Source: Zonotrichia leucophrys gambelii
Lineage: Eukaryota; Chordata; Aves; Passeriformes; Passerellidae
Assembly (NCBI RefSeq): GCF_028769735.1
Contig: NC_088172.1
Span: 89,238,451 to 89,302,450 of the forward strand
Direction: 5' to 3'
Length of the DNA stretch: 64,000 nt
The notes under the pieces were generated by a model. The model had not been told where the DNA came from, did no database searches, and saw nothing but the letters and a program-made list of their open reading frames with translations. Positions 25,000 to 37,253 of the stretch are shown here, in pieces (positions within the stretch are counted from its first letter, which is position 1; each line of letters begins with the position of its first letter). Both the position numbers and the translations under genes were made by a program.

Positions 25000-25402
25000 T
25001 GTGAAAAATCCTTTCCTTAGAATTTTTCCCTTTTCTGGGAAGCTGAGGCTCCAGAGAAAGAATGTAAAGAATGGTTATCTACTGATGCGGAATGCAACAG
25101 GTGCACCTGTGATTGGCCCATGTTGCATCTTTACAATTAAGGACCAATCAGAGACCGAGCTCTCTCTGGGACAGAATCAGAGAGAGCTCCTTTGTTTTTC
25201 ATTCTTTTTCTATTCTTAGCATAGCAACTTCTGAACTTTTCTCTCTATTCCTATTAGCATAGTCATAATGTAACATATATATCATAAATTAATAAATCCA
25301 GCCTTCTGATCATGGAGTCAAGATTCTCATCTAGCTCTTCACTCCTGCATCCCTTGCAAGCCCGGTAACAGCCCACTTTTTCTTCTGCGCTGACCCCTCA
25401 CA
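25000..25402. mobile_element. Solo LTR (TGTGA...TCACA)
   Basis: The stretch starts TGTGAAAAATC and ends CCCCTCACA, giving short inverted termini. It includes paired CTCTCT/AGAGAG motifs and an AATAAATCC near the end. It looks like a passerine ERV LTR. A target duplication is not clear, so the boundaries are tentative. Confidence 0.6.
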
Positions 25403-25890
25403 ACATGACACAGATCAGGCCAAATAAATACCCCAAAGTAACAGCAGCACTGGGACAGATCGCTTTCTAAGATTTTTTGAAATCAGGCCAGAAGAAAGTC
25501 TGCTGCACACATCTAGTGCTCAGTTGTGCTCTTCAGAGAGATGGGCATGGAATTTGAGTAAAGGAAATGACATTGTTAATTTTTGTAGTGATCATAAACA
25601 AAATTTAAATGGCAGGAAATTTTTGTCTGTTTTGTTCTGGCAAGTCTGTGATAGTAAGTAAGTGATTTTCCCAATTGCAGTGGTAGGCAGACAAGTTTTA
25701 CCCAGTTAAGCTGAGATGTTTTTCCCTTAATGTTGGCTATGAGCCAGAAGAAATGCCACTCTGATAGATGCCTTTTCAGTCAAAGGATCAGATGTGAAAA
25801 TTGGGTAAATACTCAGGATTATATTTTTAATTTTCTGTTTTCTTTTTATTCTATCCACTTGGATTATTTTTCATTTTCTGAATAATGCAG

Positions 25891-25989
25891 AAAGCGGCAA
25901 AGGACAACATATCAAAAATAAATGAGATCTCTGACGAGGGATTCAGACTAACTCAGACCTCCTGGGAAAAAGAAGTAGAACTCAAGAAA
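25891..25989 (+). other. Exon-like coiled-coil segment of unknown identity (99 nt)
   Basis: A good acceptor (pyrimidine tract then AATGCAG) precedes 33 open codons, including DEGFRLTQTSWEKEVELKK, followed by the donor GTAAGA at 25990. The length is whole-codon and both ends are phase 0. The charged, heptad-like text is more protein-like than the surrounding DNA. The frame also stays open past the donor to a TAA at 26038, so it may be a 51-codon chance frame from the ATG at 25885. I do not recognise the family. Confidence 0.25.
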
Positions 25990-26039
25990 GTAAGAAGACA
26001 GTTTGAGCTAGCTGGAGATAATATTCCTTTCAGCACTTA

Positions 26040-28132
26040 ATATTCCCTGACTTGGGGCACAGAATGGCACCTATCCATACACCTCATTATTTAATAATAT
26101 TGCTAATTTGTAAGGACAGAACATTTGGAGATACTCTGATATGTCTGTATCTTGTCACCCTGAAAATGCATAAAATTGAAATATCTATTCAGTCTTTGTA
26201 GAAATAACATTTCTTGAAAATTGATTCAGAAGCTTCAAGCACTGTATCTATTTCCTTGGCACTTCAAACCACAAAAAATTCACTTGAACAATTCTTGTTT
26301 TCTCAGAATGTCTTCAATGAAGGAAATATTTCAGACCAAATTTTTCCATGCAACCTTAAGGTTTTTCCCATTTCTTTTTGAGTGAAAAACACAGTAATTG
26401 AGATATATATAATTTTTATGGGACCAATAATATACTTTACAGTATAGAAGAGAGAAAATAAATCCAGTTTTCTCACTGAAGAGTTCATAATATGAGGAAA
26501 GAAAAGACATAGCATGTCTCATAAACCAAATGGTCTTTCCTTACATGTAGGAAAAAAAGAGTAGGTAGCTTTTTCTGTGGAGCTGTTTTATTTTCTGGGG
26601 GCAGAAAGAAAGTGGAAAGGCAGCTGAACTGAATATGGGTTTCACCTGAGCCCAGTAGGCAATAGTCCGAATTCCTGTGACAGAACAAGGAAAATAAGAG
26701 CCAGAGAAAATGTGCAATTGTTGCTGGAATAAATGCCTCAATTGAATGAAGCAATAGAACCAGGGAAGGGAAACAACAAAAGGCTAAAAAGAAGGCAAAA
26801 GGATAAACTTATATTTCTGGCTGATATTCAAAAGCTGTCGGCATATGCCAAGCTGGCTGCTTGGGGAGCACTACCAATGGTAATTCTAGAAGAGCTAATG
26901 GCAACTAAGCACTGACAGTAATGGGAGGTCCAGCACAGAGGACAAGAAGCCTCCAGCAGACTGGGGAGAGAATGGGGATGGCTCAGATACCCATTCCTCT
27001 CCTGCCTCTGACCCATGAGTGGCTCAGTGCCAGCGTCTTGTTAAGGACAGCCTTCACAGGGGAGAATGAGTGAGACCACAAACCACACGTCCCAGCACCT
27101 GCAAAACTGAAAAGCTGACCCTGATCCTCACAGCTACCAAAGGCGCCTGCCACTCAGGTTAAACTGGCATTCAGAGCTAATTGGCTCTTCCTGGCCAAAT
27201 AAAGGAGCAAGAAGAGAGCCAAAAATGTGTATTTTTCCTCCCCAGCAGCACCCAAGTGCACACAGCATCTCCTCCCTGTCTCTGATGCCAGCAGCAGTTG
27301 CTGCTTTTTCATCCCCAGGAAATAACAATTAAAAACCACACATGTGGCAAATTATGATGTCTTTTCTAATAACATCCACATGGGTGTGTGCTCATTTTGA
27401 GGAGCAGTTCTCAGACACATTTGAGCAACATTTCATCACAATACTGGGGATGAATAGCCTCAAAATGAAATGGACCATTATAAACACTGTGCACAGAGAA
27501 GACTGCAAATTCTAAACACACACCATTTGTTTCTCTTTCCCTCCTCTCTGCCCTGGACATTTAGCAAAGAATTGCTAAAATCCTGCCTTAAATTTTCAGA
27601 ATGTAATAAAACCAGGCAAGATGCTTGAATTCTCTCCAGCAGCAGATATATAAAGAAAGGTATTCAGTAGGGCTGATTTTTACTGGATCACATCTCCAGT
27701 GCAATGTCACAGAAATGAAGCAGACATGTTCTAATTGAAAAGGCAATTTTTAACCTGCCCTGTTTTTCTGGAAAATCATTCTGTCCTCAGAGCTGCCAAA
27801 GGCATTCTAGCAATAAACATACCTACAGAGAGACAAATAAACAACAGGGAGATTTGTGCCTTGAGAGCAGGAAACAGAATTCACCAATTGCAGCAAAACT
27901 GACCAGAGAAATTTTTTGAAAGAAATTGCACCAGGGTAGTGTTTTCTTCTCCTCTTTCCCTAATTCCACCATAAATGAAAGTGGAAATGTTCAAGAATGT
28001 AAGGCATGTAATAGGATAAATTAATTTTGAATAAATGAGAGGTGAAAACAGAATTCTCTCCCTTTTTGCAAGCTCTGCTTGCCATTGTGGAAGAATGGCT
28101 GGAAGAACAGGGTCATGGGTCCCTGGACATGC
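26040..28132. other. Non-coding spacer
   Basis: No gene or repeat was recognised. Confidence 0.45.
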
Positions 28133-28585
28133 TGTACAAGCAAACCTCATGTTAGTTTAGCATAAGTAGGAGCATAAGTAGGCCGCACTGCTTGTTAGCT
28201 TGACATGAGTAGGCTTCACTTGACATAACTAGGCCTTACACCATGATAAGGAGTTTGCAAAGTATGCTGCATCATGCTGACAAGGTTGAAAGGGCAAGGA
28301 CAGCAGCAAAAATAAGGAAGAAAAGATGTTTTGCAATATAGAAATAGAGAAGTAAAAGTGACGAGAATGAGGAAGAACCCTGTGTTAGAAACCACAAAGT
28401 AGGAGGAGTATGTAAAAATAACCTTTTGCTTTAAACCAATGAACTAACGACGAGTATGAATAATTACTGACGAGTATGAATAATTACTGAAAACATATAA
28501 AAGTACCGCTGTACTAGAAATAAACTGAAGCTTGCTTTACCAATCATATTGACTGATTGCATGTCTTCCCTGGCTGCCGTCATGC
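28133..28585 (+). mobile_element. Probable solo LTR
   Basis: The stretch has LTR layout: ACATATAAAAGT near 28494, AAATAAACTG near 28519, then a U5-like stretch that ends near GCTGCCGTCA. A 20-bp unit (GACGAGTATGAATAATTACT) is duplicated in tandem in the promoter region at about 28449-28488. Boundaries are uncertain because no target duplication was found. Confidence 0.55.
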
Positions 28586-30062
28586 CATGAATCCTGTTAA
28601 AGAGAAAACATGATAAAGCCCTTTGTTAGTTTTCCTTCAGTAAAAGTTCAGGAAACAAAAAGATGATGTCTGTGACTTGAGGAAAAGATCTAAATAGTAT
28701 TCATTAGAAATTAAACGCTTCCTATGATTGAAGGAGCAGTCCATCAGTTCACTGCCATTGACATTGGTTTGCATCAGTCCAGCAGTCATCTTGTTGTTGT
28801 CATGGTGTAAGCCTGGTTAGAGAACATGAAGGCTACAAAAAAATAAAGGAATTGGTGAGGTTAATGCATATAAGGGGAAAGACCAGCTGTCATCATAAAT
28901 ACAAGATTTTCCATGTTATAAAGGCATTTGAGGAGTCTCTTGTTCATCTCTCTGATGTCAGCGGGGAAAAGCTAGCTACGGGTGCAGTATCAATCACTGA
29001 CATTCACAGGTATTTAAGTAAAAAATGAGAGTCCTGTTTATTTCCAAACTGTTTCTGAATGGCTTGTGTGAAGAGCAGACCACCATAAAGAGCTTAGGTG
29101 GCAATTTCAAGTTTTGAGGTTTTGGGGGAATAATGACAATCCCTGTTCAACTGGTCTCTGGGTGTTTGAAGAGCAAGCTCCTAGACACCTAGTGTTTCTT
29201 AGGCTCTCCAGCCACTCTTTCCTCCAAATAGGTTATGAGGTCTTGCTGTCAGCTGAATCACTGATGCAGAGCTTTTCTGGAATCCCCAAACATCTACAGG
29301 GAGACATGAAAACAAAACAACCACCCTGTTTACACATCTTCACAAAGGCAGCACAGCAGAAGTAGACCCAAAAGGTAGCGTTTCACCCTTGCGCCCCCCA
29401 CCTTCAGCTGCTCTGTGCTGCTCTGCAGAGTTGTAATCACTCTTCTTCAATGCAGAGAAGGGCTCACTTCTTGAGTTTATCAGTGTACTCACTTCTGAGC
29501 TACATAGGTGTTTGGAAGCAAGATGGTAAAAGAGCTGCTAATCCAAAGATTACTTAATTACTCTGCCTAGTGATTGTTGCCTGCTCATCTCACAAATAAA
29601 TGACCATTTCTTTTTGAATTTGGGTTTTAGTATCTGCTGTTATGAATAATCTAAACAACTCACTGTCTCTTTCACTAAAATGCACTTTAGAGCTCCTTTA
29701 TTTTACAAAGCAACTGTTGGAAAATTTGGGAGTGGTCCCTGTGAAGTGTTTACCTATGTGTCTCTAGCTTCAGAAAAGTATTGGAAAATGCCTCCTCATG
29801 GGCATGGTCCTAATTAGCCTTTTAATTGGTCTGCTTTTTATCCACTCTCTTATACCTGTGCTACCATGGCCTGAGTCTCTGAGTCTCTTGTTAGTACCCT
29901 TAGCTGTTATCATGCCTCCAGCCTTGATTGCATCTAAAAACAGCCAGCAACAAACAAGGTAGTACCCTGAGAAGGCTCTCAGTAGGATAAGGTTTCTGAA
30001 ATTAACTTACAAACAGAAAAAAAGCTTCTCAGCAGTGAGAAACACCTCCCTCGGACAGATTC
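28586..30062. other. Non-coding spacer
   Basis: No gene or repeat was recognised. Confidence 0.45.
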
Positions 30063-30502
30063 TTCTGGTTTAAAAGACAGATGTCTGCCGAGGAAAGGCA
30101 GGAATCTCCCCAGAATGGAAAATATGAACCCCTCCCTTGAAATTATTATAGCCTTGAAACATTATGGGGCTTTCAGGATGTGGGCTTTTCAAAGATATGA
30201 GCAAAGAAATAACAGGTCTTTACTAGGAGATATATATATATATAACAGATTGGACAAACAACAGCAATGACAGCAACAGCAACAACAAAATAAACCCCCA
30301 GGAACCCCAGTGGCGGCCTTTCCTCGCACACCCTGCTGTTTCCCCTTTGGTGTGGCTATGACCACAGCCCACAGGGGGTGCTGTTACGACAGAGGTGCTG
30401 CAGTGACTCCCCTGCGCTGTCAGGGGGTGCTGCTGACTCCCAGCGAAGCCTGCGCACTGCTATGGCTCCCCCGTGGCCTCAGGGGCAGGCAGGTGCAGGG
30501 GG
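30063..30502. mobile_element. Truncated LTR-like repeat, same family as 52099-52619
   Basis: It shares an ordered series of segments with the copy at 52099: the opening TGGTTT...GACAG, the segment AAATTATTATA, AACAG...TTCACTAG or TTTACTAG, a GACAGCAACA tract and a GGGGGTGCTG-like block. Its 3' part is missing where the next LTR begins. It includes a short (TA)n run at about 30230-30242. Confidence 0.6.
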
Positions 30503-31600
30503 TTGTGATGATGCCTTGAAGAGGCTGATCTAGAATAGAGGCTAGACAGAGTTAAAGAATAAAGTAGGCATTTATTAGAAGACCTCAATGGATACACCTT
30601 GGGCAGTAAAAGAGCCTGGCCAGGGCTATACCCAAAATGAACCCAAAATGGTCACAAAATGGATGACTGGTCAAGAGGTCTCCCACTTTTATAAGTTTTT
30701 GTCTATTTGCATATTGGGGTAATTGACCAATTATAGCGTAAGGTTATGAAGTCCTGTGAAAAACACATTTACTCTCCTGTGAGTAAAATTGAAAAAGTTT
30801 AATAAAGGGCAATAGGAGAAAAGGACCATAGAGCAAAGGTTATTATGGCCAGGTGCATCTTGGCACTCAGCCAAGATCACACTGTAATCTTCGGCAATAC
30901 CCCTTAAAATACCTTTTCCCTTACATCAGCCTATTGCATATTCATAGACCCTTATGTACAGTAAACTTTTCCCCAAACTAGTTTGCATGTTCCAAGAACT
31001 GTTTAGCATATCTTCTTGGATCTGTCTTTTTAGAGCATGCGTATTCCTTGGGTGTGGTTTTAGTCCATTTTTAACACCTCCAGTTTTTGCGCCTTGGTCC
31101 ACACCATCTTTAGATGGTGGGTGCTGATAGCTGGCAGGTGCTGATATCTGTAGCAGGTGTCTTCTTCATATGTTCATTGGGTGTTATCCCATGTAAGCAG
31201 GCATTTGAAAACAAGCATACTTGTATCAGCTATTTCACTACTATGTCTAAGATTAATTAACAACAGAAATAAAAGCTATATCTTTATAACAAAATTTACT
31301 TTAACATCACACATATAAAATCCATCTTAATATTTGTGAAAAACCAATATTATCATAAGTATCTATTACAAGTCCCTTCTTGTTTTTCTCTCTTCAGTCT
31401 ACTGTTGTTTATGCTCTTGGGCCTGAAACTTGTAATGGTTGTCCTTTGTCCCAAGCTAGAAAAGAAATTGTTTTCTCTACCTACTCTGTGAAGACAGTTC
31501 AGCAATGTTTAATATGAATCTCAGAACTACACACCTAGGCAGCACAGAATCTGAAAAATATGAAAGCTAAAACTTAAAGCATCAGTAGGAGCTCAGGTGA
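30503..31600. mobile_element. Outer LTR, interrupted by a nested LTR
   Basis: The left part, from TGTGATGATGCC through AAGAATAAAGTAGGC and CACTTTTATAAG, ends at ...ATGAAGTCC. It resumes after the nested element as CTTCTTGTTTTTCTC and runs to about 31600. I recognise both parts as one passerine repeat. The right end is approximate. Confidence 0.55.
30755..31370. mobile_element. Nested solo LTR with 5-bp target duplication
   Basis: This element starts TGTGAAAAACACATTT and ends ATCTATTACA. It is flanked by AGTCC on both sides (30750-30754 and 31371-31375). Removing it and one AGTCC joins the two halves of the surrounding LTR, so this is a clean insertion of 616 bp. Confidence 0.75.
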
Positions 31601-31938
31601 AGGGGCGGATGGGACATTGCTCCTTTGAGCAGCTCACAGGCAGTTCATCATGATGTTGGGCTACTGTGATGGCAGAGGCAGCCCCAGCTGCAGCAGCATC
31701 CCACACGTGGGCTGTGGACCCCAAACAACCAGGAAACAGGGAGAAAGCAAGCAGGCTTGCCGTGTAGAAACCACTGCCAGCTGGAGTCTCGGAGCTTCAC
31801 ACACAGGAGCAGCCACAGATTCAGTGGCCCCGTGGAAGGCAGTGCCAGTTCTGGTCCCAGGTTTCAGCATTAGATATGCTGGTTCTGAGCTCCCAAGTGA
31901 CAGGGAAGCAAACCAGCAGGCCCTGGTGATAGTGCCAC

Positions 31939-31961
31939 AGGAAAACAAACAAACAAACAAA
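31939..31961. repeat. Short (AAAC)n microsatellite
   Basis: Tandem AAAC units directly visible. Confidence 0.85.
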
Positions 31962-31977
31962 CCAGAAAAAATTCAAA

Positions 31978-32717
31978 CCCACCAAGTACAGGGCAACAGG
32001 ATGCAACATTATAGGCTGGGCATGGTGTGGCTGGACAGTGCCTAGGCAGAAAAGGACCTGAGGGTACGGTCAACAGCTGGCTGAACATGAGCCAGCAGTA
32101 TAACCTGGTGGCCAAGAAGGCCAATGGCATCCTGGCCTGTATCAGGAATAGCATGGCCAGCAGAAGCAGGGAGATCATTCTCCTGTACTCTGCACTGGTG
32201 AGGTCACATCTTGAATGCTGTGTCCAGTTTTGGCCCCCTCAGTTTGGGAAGGACGTTGAGATGCTCAAGCGCTTCCAGAGGAGGGCAATGAAGTTGGTGA
32301 GGGGCTTGGAACACAAGCCCTGTGAGGAATGACTGAGGGAACTGGGGTTGTTTAGCCTGGAGAAAAGGAGACTCAGAGTGACATTATCACTTTCTACAAC
32401 TTCCTGAAAAGTGGTTGTATTCAGGTGGTGTTGGTCTCTTCCTCCAGGCAGTTACTGATAGAATGAGAGGACACAGTTTCAAGCTGTATCAAGGAAAATA
32501 TAGCTTTGATATTAGGAAAAATTTTTTCACAGAAAGAGTGATATAGTTCTGGAATGGCCTGCCTGGGGAGGTGGTGGAGTCACCATCCCTGAATGTATTT
32601 AAAAAAAGACTGGATATGGCACTTGCTGCCATGGTTTAGTTGAGGTGTTAGGGCATGGGTTGGACTCGATGATCTTTATGGTCTCTTCCAACCTAGTCAT
32701 TCTGTGAATTCTGTGAT
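31978..32717 (+). mobile_element. CR1 LINE 3' end, plus orientation
   Basis: Translation fragments such as [14 protein letters not shown] and [15 protein letters not shown] match the C-terminal end of the CR1 ORF2 (reverse transcriptase protein). The usual 3' UTR follows, ending in the diagnostic 8-bp repeat (ATTCTGTG) at about 32700-32717. Stops and frameshifts break the frame. The 5' end is approximate. This is a dead, 5'-truncated copy. Confidence 0.92.
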
Positions 32718-35700
32718 CTCAGTTCAGATCCACTCACAGGGCCAGCCACATGGCTGCTGCCTCCATGCCCCCCCAGAAGGAAAGGCCTGCCCTGGTCTCA
32801 ACCCCCACAGGATCCTGAGCCAAGCCTTCACCCATCTGATATTCCATGGGAGGGGGAAAGGGGAGTGGGAGCGGAGGGTGCAGGGGGAACAAAAGTGACA
32901 ATTCTGGGCATTAGATGACTATGGAATAACCCCATCAACATCAGTGCCCCCTAGACAGATGAAAAGAAAAAGGCTATTTCTTTATTAAAACAATAATTTA
33001 TAAAGGGCAGCCTTCTTTTCAGATATTAAAGAAAAAAATAGATTATTAGAATACAAGTATTTCTCCAATTGGGTTATCAAGGTACCTGTCACATTATGAA
33101 AACACTCAAATCACTGTTCCACTATTGAGAAAAATAATGACTCATTTCCCCAGTTAGATTCTCTGCGAATAGGTGCTAATCACAAATCTTCTTGACCACC
33201 AAAATTGCCCAATTTTGTTACAAAATTAACTACTTGTGTCATGAGAAACCAATTGAGTTTGAGGTTGCAGACACAGAAAATCATCTGCTGCCTGCCTTTA
33301 AAAAGTTAATAAAATGCACAGACAGGCTCACACAGACCATTATAATCCAAAAAGACTATCAACTTTTCAGTACAAAATAGATCAGATCATTATGCAAATA
33401 AATCCTAAACTCAATTTATGGTGGCTTGCAGTTGGTGAGGGACCAGTTGTCTCTCGGACTAATACAAAAGGCATTGGCACTGATTTTAAGCAAGACAATG
33501 AGTCTCATCTTCAGTCCTCTGGGTGGCAGTGAAAAAAAAGCCAAAATGTCAGGATCCTACAGATTAAATATGTGACATAGACAGCAATGGAGAAACAGGG
33601 ACAGAATGCTTCAGAAGACCCTGTCTGTCCCTCTCCTGTCTGGCCTTGCCAGTAGTGACCCTTGAAGCAAAAAAGACATAAAGACATGCAGAGCAGACAT
33701 CCAAAGCTGAACTTTGAGGTGCCATCATATCAGGAAACTCTCCTAAGGCCATGGCCATTGCTTTCCATATGTCACTGAAATTGTGGGAAAACCAGAAATT
33801 CTCCAGCGCCATCTTCTACTTGTTAGAGAATCAGGCATTACTTTAGCCAGGATGTTATTCTGTACAGGATCTACAGTATGAATCATTCCATACACACACA
33901 CGCAGTGCAGTAGAAATCATTCCATCACACTTTTTTTTTATCAGACTCTTCACATGTTTATACATAAACTAAAGAAAAACTAAAGAAACTCTTGTTCATT
34001 GATTGCGTATTACACAATTCTTAGTATTTGGTCTCCTATTGGTTATTGATCCCTTTGTCTTTGATGCTAGTTTGGCCCTCATTCTTTGGTTCCCTCATAA
34101 ACCTTTTCCCAGACCAGGCGTCTCTGACTGCTCCAGGAAGTAATGTTTGTTAATGTCTGTTTATCTCGTCTGCATCTTCTGTCTACTCCCAATCCGTAGA
34201 TGTTAAACTCTCTGAGTCTAGGAATTTTCTTTTTGTTGATTGAAGTCCCATCAGGCCTCACCTGTTGAAATTCAAACCTTTAGTGAAGAGAGTCTTTTAA
34301 AGAGAAACCTTAATTTCATCCCCCTTGGCAAAAGTGAATAAACCCATGATTAAAGTTACTCAAAAAAGCAAAAAGTTGTATCATTTCCAACACAAACATG
34401 AAAAATGTCCCTTGGCATTCATTGCAGAATTACCCAATATTTGCCTGTACTGATTCTGCCTGAACACCAAGTATTTTTTATTGAGCAAAATTTTGGGTCT
34501 CAGGTTACTGCTGGCAGCAGTCTAACCTCTTGAAGCACGTGAAATAACTTCATGCTGGAATCACTGAGGGTCTATTACCTGACAAAAGGAAACCACTTAT
34601 CATTTACTCTCAATTCACTGCATCAGCCTTTAGGGAAATTTTCCTAAACACTCAAGGCAAATTCTCCAACTCTGGTTGTACAGAATTGCTCTGGGGTCGC
34701 TGCCTGATCCTCCAGGCATGTTATTATTTTGTGACTCCCTAACAGAAATATAGAAAGCTGATTGTTACGATGCAGTCAACCATGTGATTTAAAGAGGGTG
34801 TATTAGGGAAAGAGTGACAGCCAGGAACAAAAAGAAACTAAGTACCCTGTGATGAGATGCATTGCAGGTTAAATTCCCCTTTTCTCCACGATGCCACAAA
34901 TTCCCTCTAATGCTTGGCAGGTTGAGTCAAGGAATTAGAAAGTATCTGACAGGGAAATATTAATTCTCATTTGTAGAGAGGAAATAGAATTGAGGGAGAT
35001 AATGGAGAAAAGCAGCCTTTAAATCTCCTTGTAACTCTCAGGAACATGGTATAGCTCTTACCCTCTTGCCACGCCTTGGCCATGGCCACAACTGGTTCCA
35101 AATCCCTGGGAGAGGATCTTGCCCAGCGGTGCTGATGATTGCAGATGTCCATGCTTCTCTCACTGACTCCTGATCCCAGCTGCCACTACTGTATCATGCT
35201 GTCCTTGGGAGCATATCACTTATCTGCATTTCTTCTAGCTTATCTGCTTTATCTTCCAGCTCTTGCCTTACATTAGAACAGACTGAGTCGAAGTAACATG
35301 CTCCCAGTTGTCTTGAGGTGTCTGCACCAATTTGTCCTTTTGACATTTCTTATTTTTATCATCTCTCCACCTCATTCTTATGCTCTTTGCTTTCAGACCA
35401 CACAATTTCTGGTTTGACCTTCTCTATATTCCCTGAAACTCAACCTTACTCTAGTACAGGGCTGGACTTGCTGGTTTGGTTTGCAACCTTACATGTGTGT
35501 TCTTGCGGCAATGACTTCAGTTAGCTTTGCTGTTTCCACATCCACTGCAATACTGGAACTTTACAACTTGACAAACCCAACTCACAAACTGTAACTCCAT
35601 TTTTTGAATTCTGCTCTTTTTTAAATCTCAAGATTACTTACCAGTTTTTGGGTACAAACAATTTAATGTAAAAAATTATGTCTTGCTGTAATTTTTTTAA

Positions 35701-36879
35701 AAGGATGACTACCATCCTCAAAAATGACATCATTTATTAGCATTGATCATGTTTTAGAGTGTCACAAATCATTAGTAATCAGATGCTGATGTACAATTTT
35801 CCTTCCAGTGTCTCGAGCAATTTATTTAATGGATTCACTGAAAGTTCCAAAACTAACAGAGATCAGACTGAACTGAACTGCTCAACTTCATTATCTTTTT
35901 CCTCCTATCACTGCAAAGCTTATTTTCCTCCTACTCTGTCTGGAAACTAGAAAAATGGGAAAACTTAAGACCAATTTTCCATAATACACACACAAAAATG
36001 ACAGAGTAAATGTAGGTGGGAGTATCATTGGCCTTTTCCATGACCTATCTCCCATGTTCCTAGCACTATTAAGAGATTTTGCAAAACCAAAAAGAAAAGG
36101 GAGAAAAAAGGAATAAAAAGTTTCCCTTAGCTTCGTATATAGATGAGCTTGTAATAATTACTAAAGATTAGTAGCTGAAATGTTCTTCACTTACCTAGAG
36201 TTGCAGTTCTGAGAGCAGATTTCAGACTTCCAAAGACAAAATGAAAAGTAAAACCAAACCCTGTAAGAAAAAAATGTCCCTCTGTACAGCACAGCCAGAT
36301 ACTCTCTCACATGTCACTGTTTTTCTATTATAATTTACAGTTCATGGTTTTTTCCCTTAAATGACTTCTTTTAGTTCAGAACCCAGTGCTTTAAGAAAAA
36401 TTATGCCATGGTTGGAGGCTGTGTGCTCACCAAAAGGAATTTGAAGAAAGTAATTTGTATATTGCTTCCTACAGTCATTTAGTGTTGGTCTTCACTGCGA
36501 CCATTTCCTGTTTCAGTAAAATGTTATTTACTCCCTCCCTGTGAAAGGTTTGTGCAGAGCTCATTCTAAAGGGCATGTTGAGGCATGTTTGTAATAAACT
36601 CCCCTTGATTGTCCTTTCATTATAAATGGCTCACAAATGTAAAATACTTGACAAGAAAATATTAAAAGAAATAAATCTAAATTATTACTGCAATTGTGCA
36701 CAAAAAAGCTAGTTACCCACAGCTATGTCTATTTCTGTATTTATGTCCAGTTTGCTACAAGGTCATGTCAGATAAGGTAAAGTAACCCAGCATTAGCATA
36801 AAAAATGTGTGCTAAACACTGAGATTTCATATGTGTTGCCTCCGTTTGATCTCTTGGAAGAATGTGCTTAAATTTCACA
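32718..36879. other. Non-coding spacer
   Basis: AT-rich sequence with a short CA run near 33893. No gene, RNA or mobile element was recognised. Confidence 0.45.
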
Positions 36880-37211
36880 GGGTTGGATTACCGCAAGGGA
36901 TTTATAACCAGGAAGCTCTGAGATCCACGCACACTGCAGCTGCAAACGGCATCCCAAGAGGAGCGCAAAAGTGGCGACCTTCACCGCTGTTTCCTTGGGA
37001 CTATCTCTAACCCTAGGCAGATTTACCTGCCTTAGGTTAGGGTAAGGGTTACGCCTAGGGTTAAGGTTTTCTAAATCACGAAGCCCTACACTTCAGGCAC
37101 ACTACAGCTGCGAAAGGCACCCCAAGGGGAGCGCAAAAGTGGCACAACATGGCTGCTTTCACACCTTTTTCATTGGCACCATCCCAAACCCCAGGCTGAT
37201 TTACCTGTCTA

Positions 37212-37253
37212 GGGTTAGGGTTAGGGTTAGGGTTAGGGTTAGGGTTAGGGTTA
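37212..37253. repeat. Perfect telomeric run, 7 x GGGTTA
   Basis: Seven uninterrupted hexamers inside one satellite unit. Confidence 0.95.

Noticed and set aside
32027..32332. A 101-codon frame with reverse-transcriptase-like text
   Set aside because: It is part of the dead CR1 copy, not a host gene.
36748..36774. A 26-nt micro-exon between TCCAG and GTAAAG
   Set aside because: It is too short to judge and changes phase; signals of this strength occur by chance.
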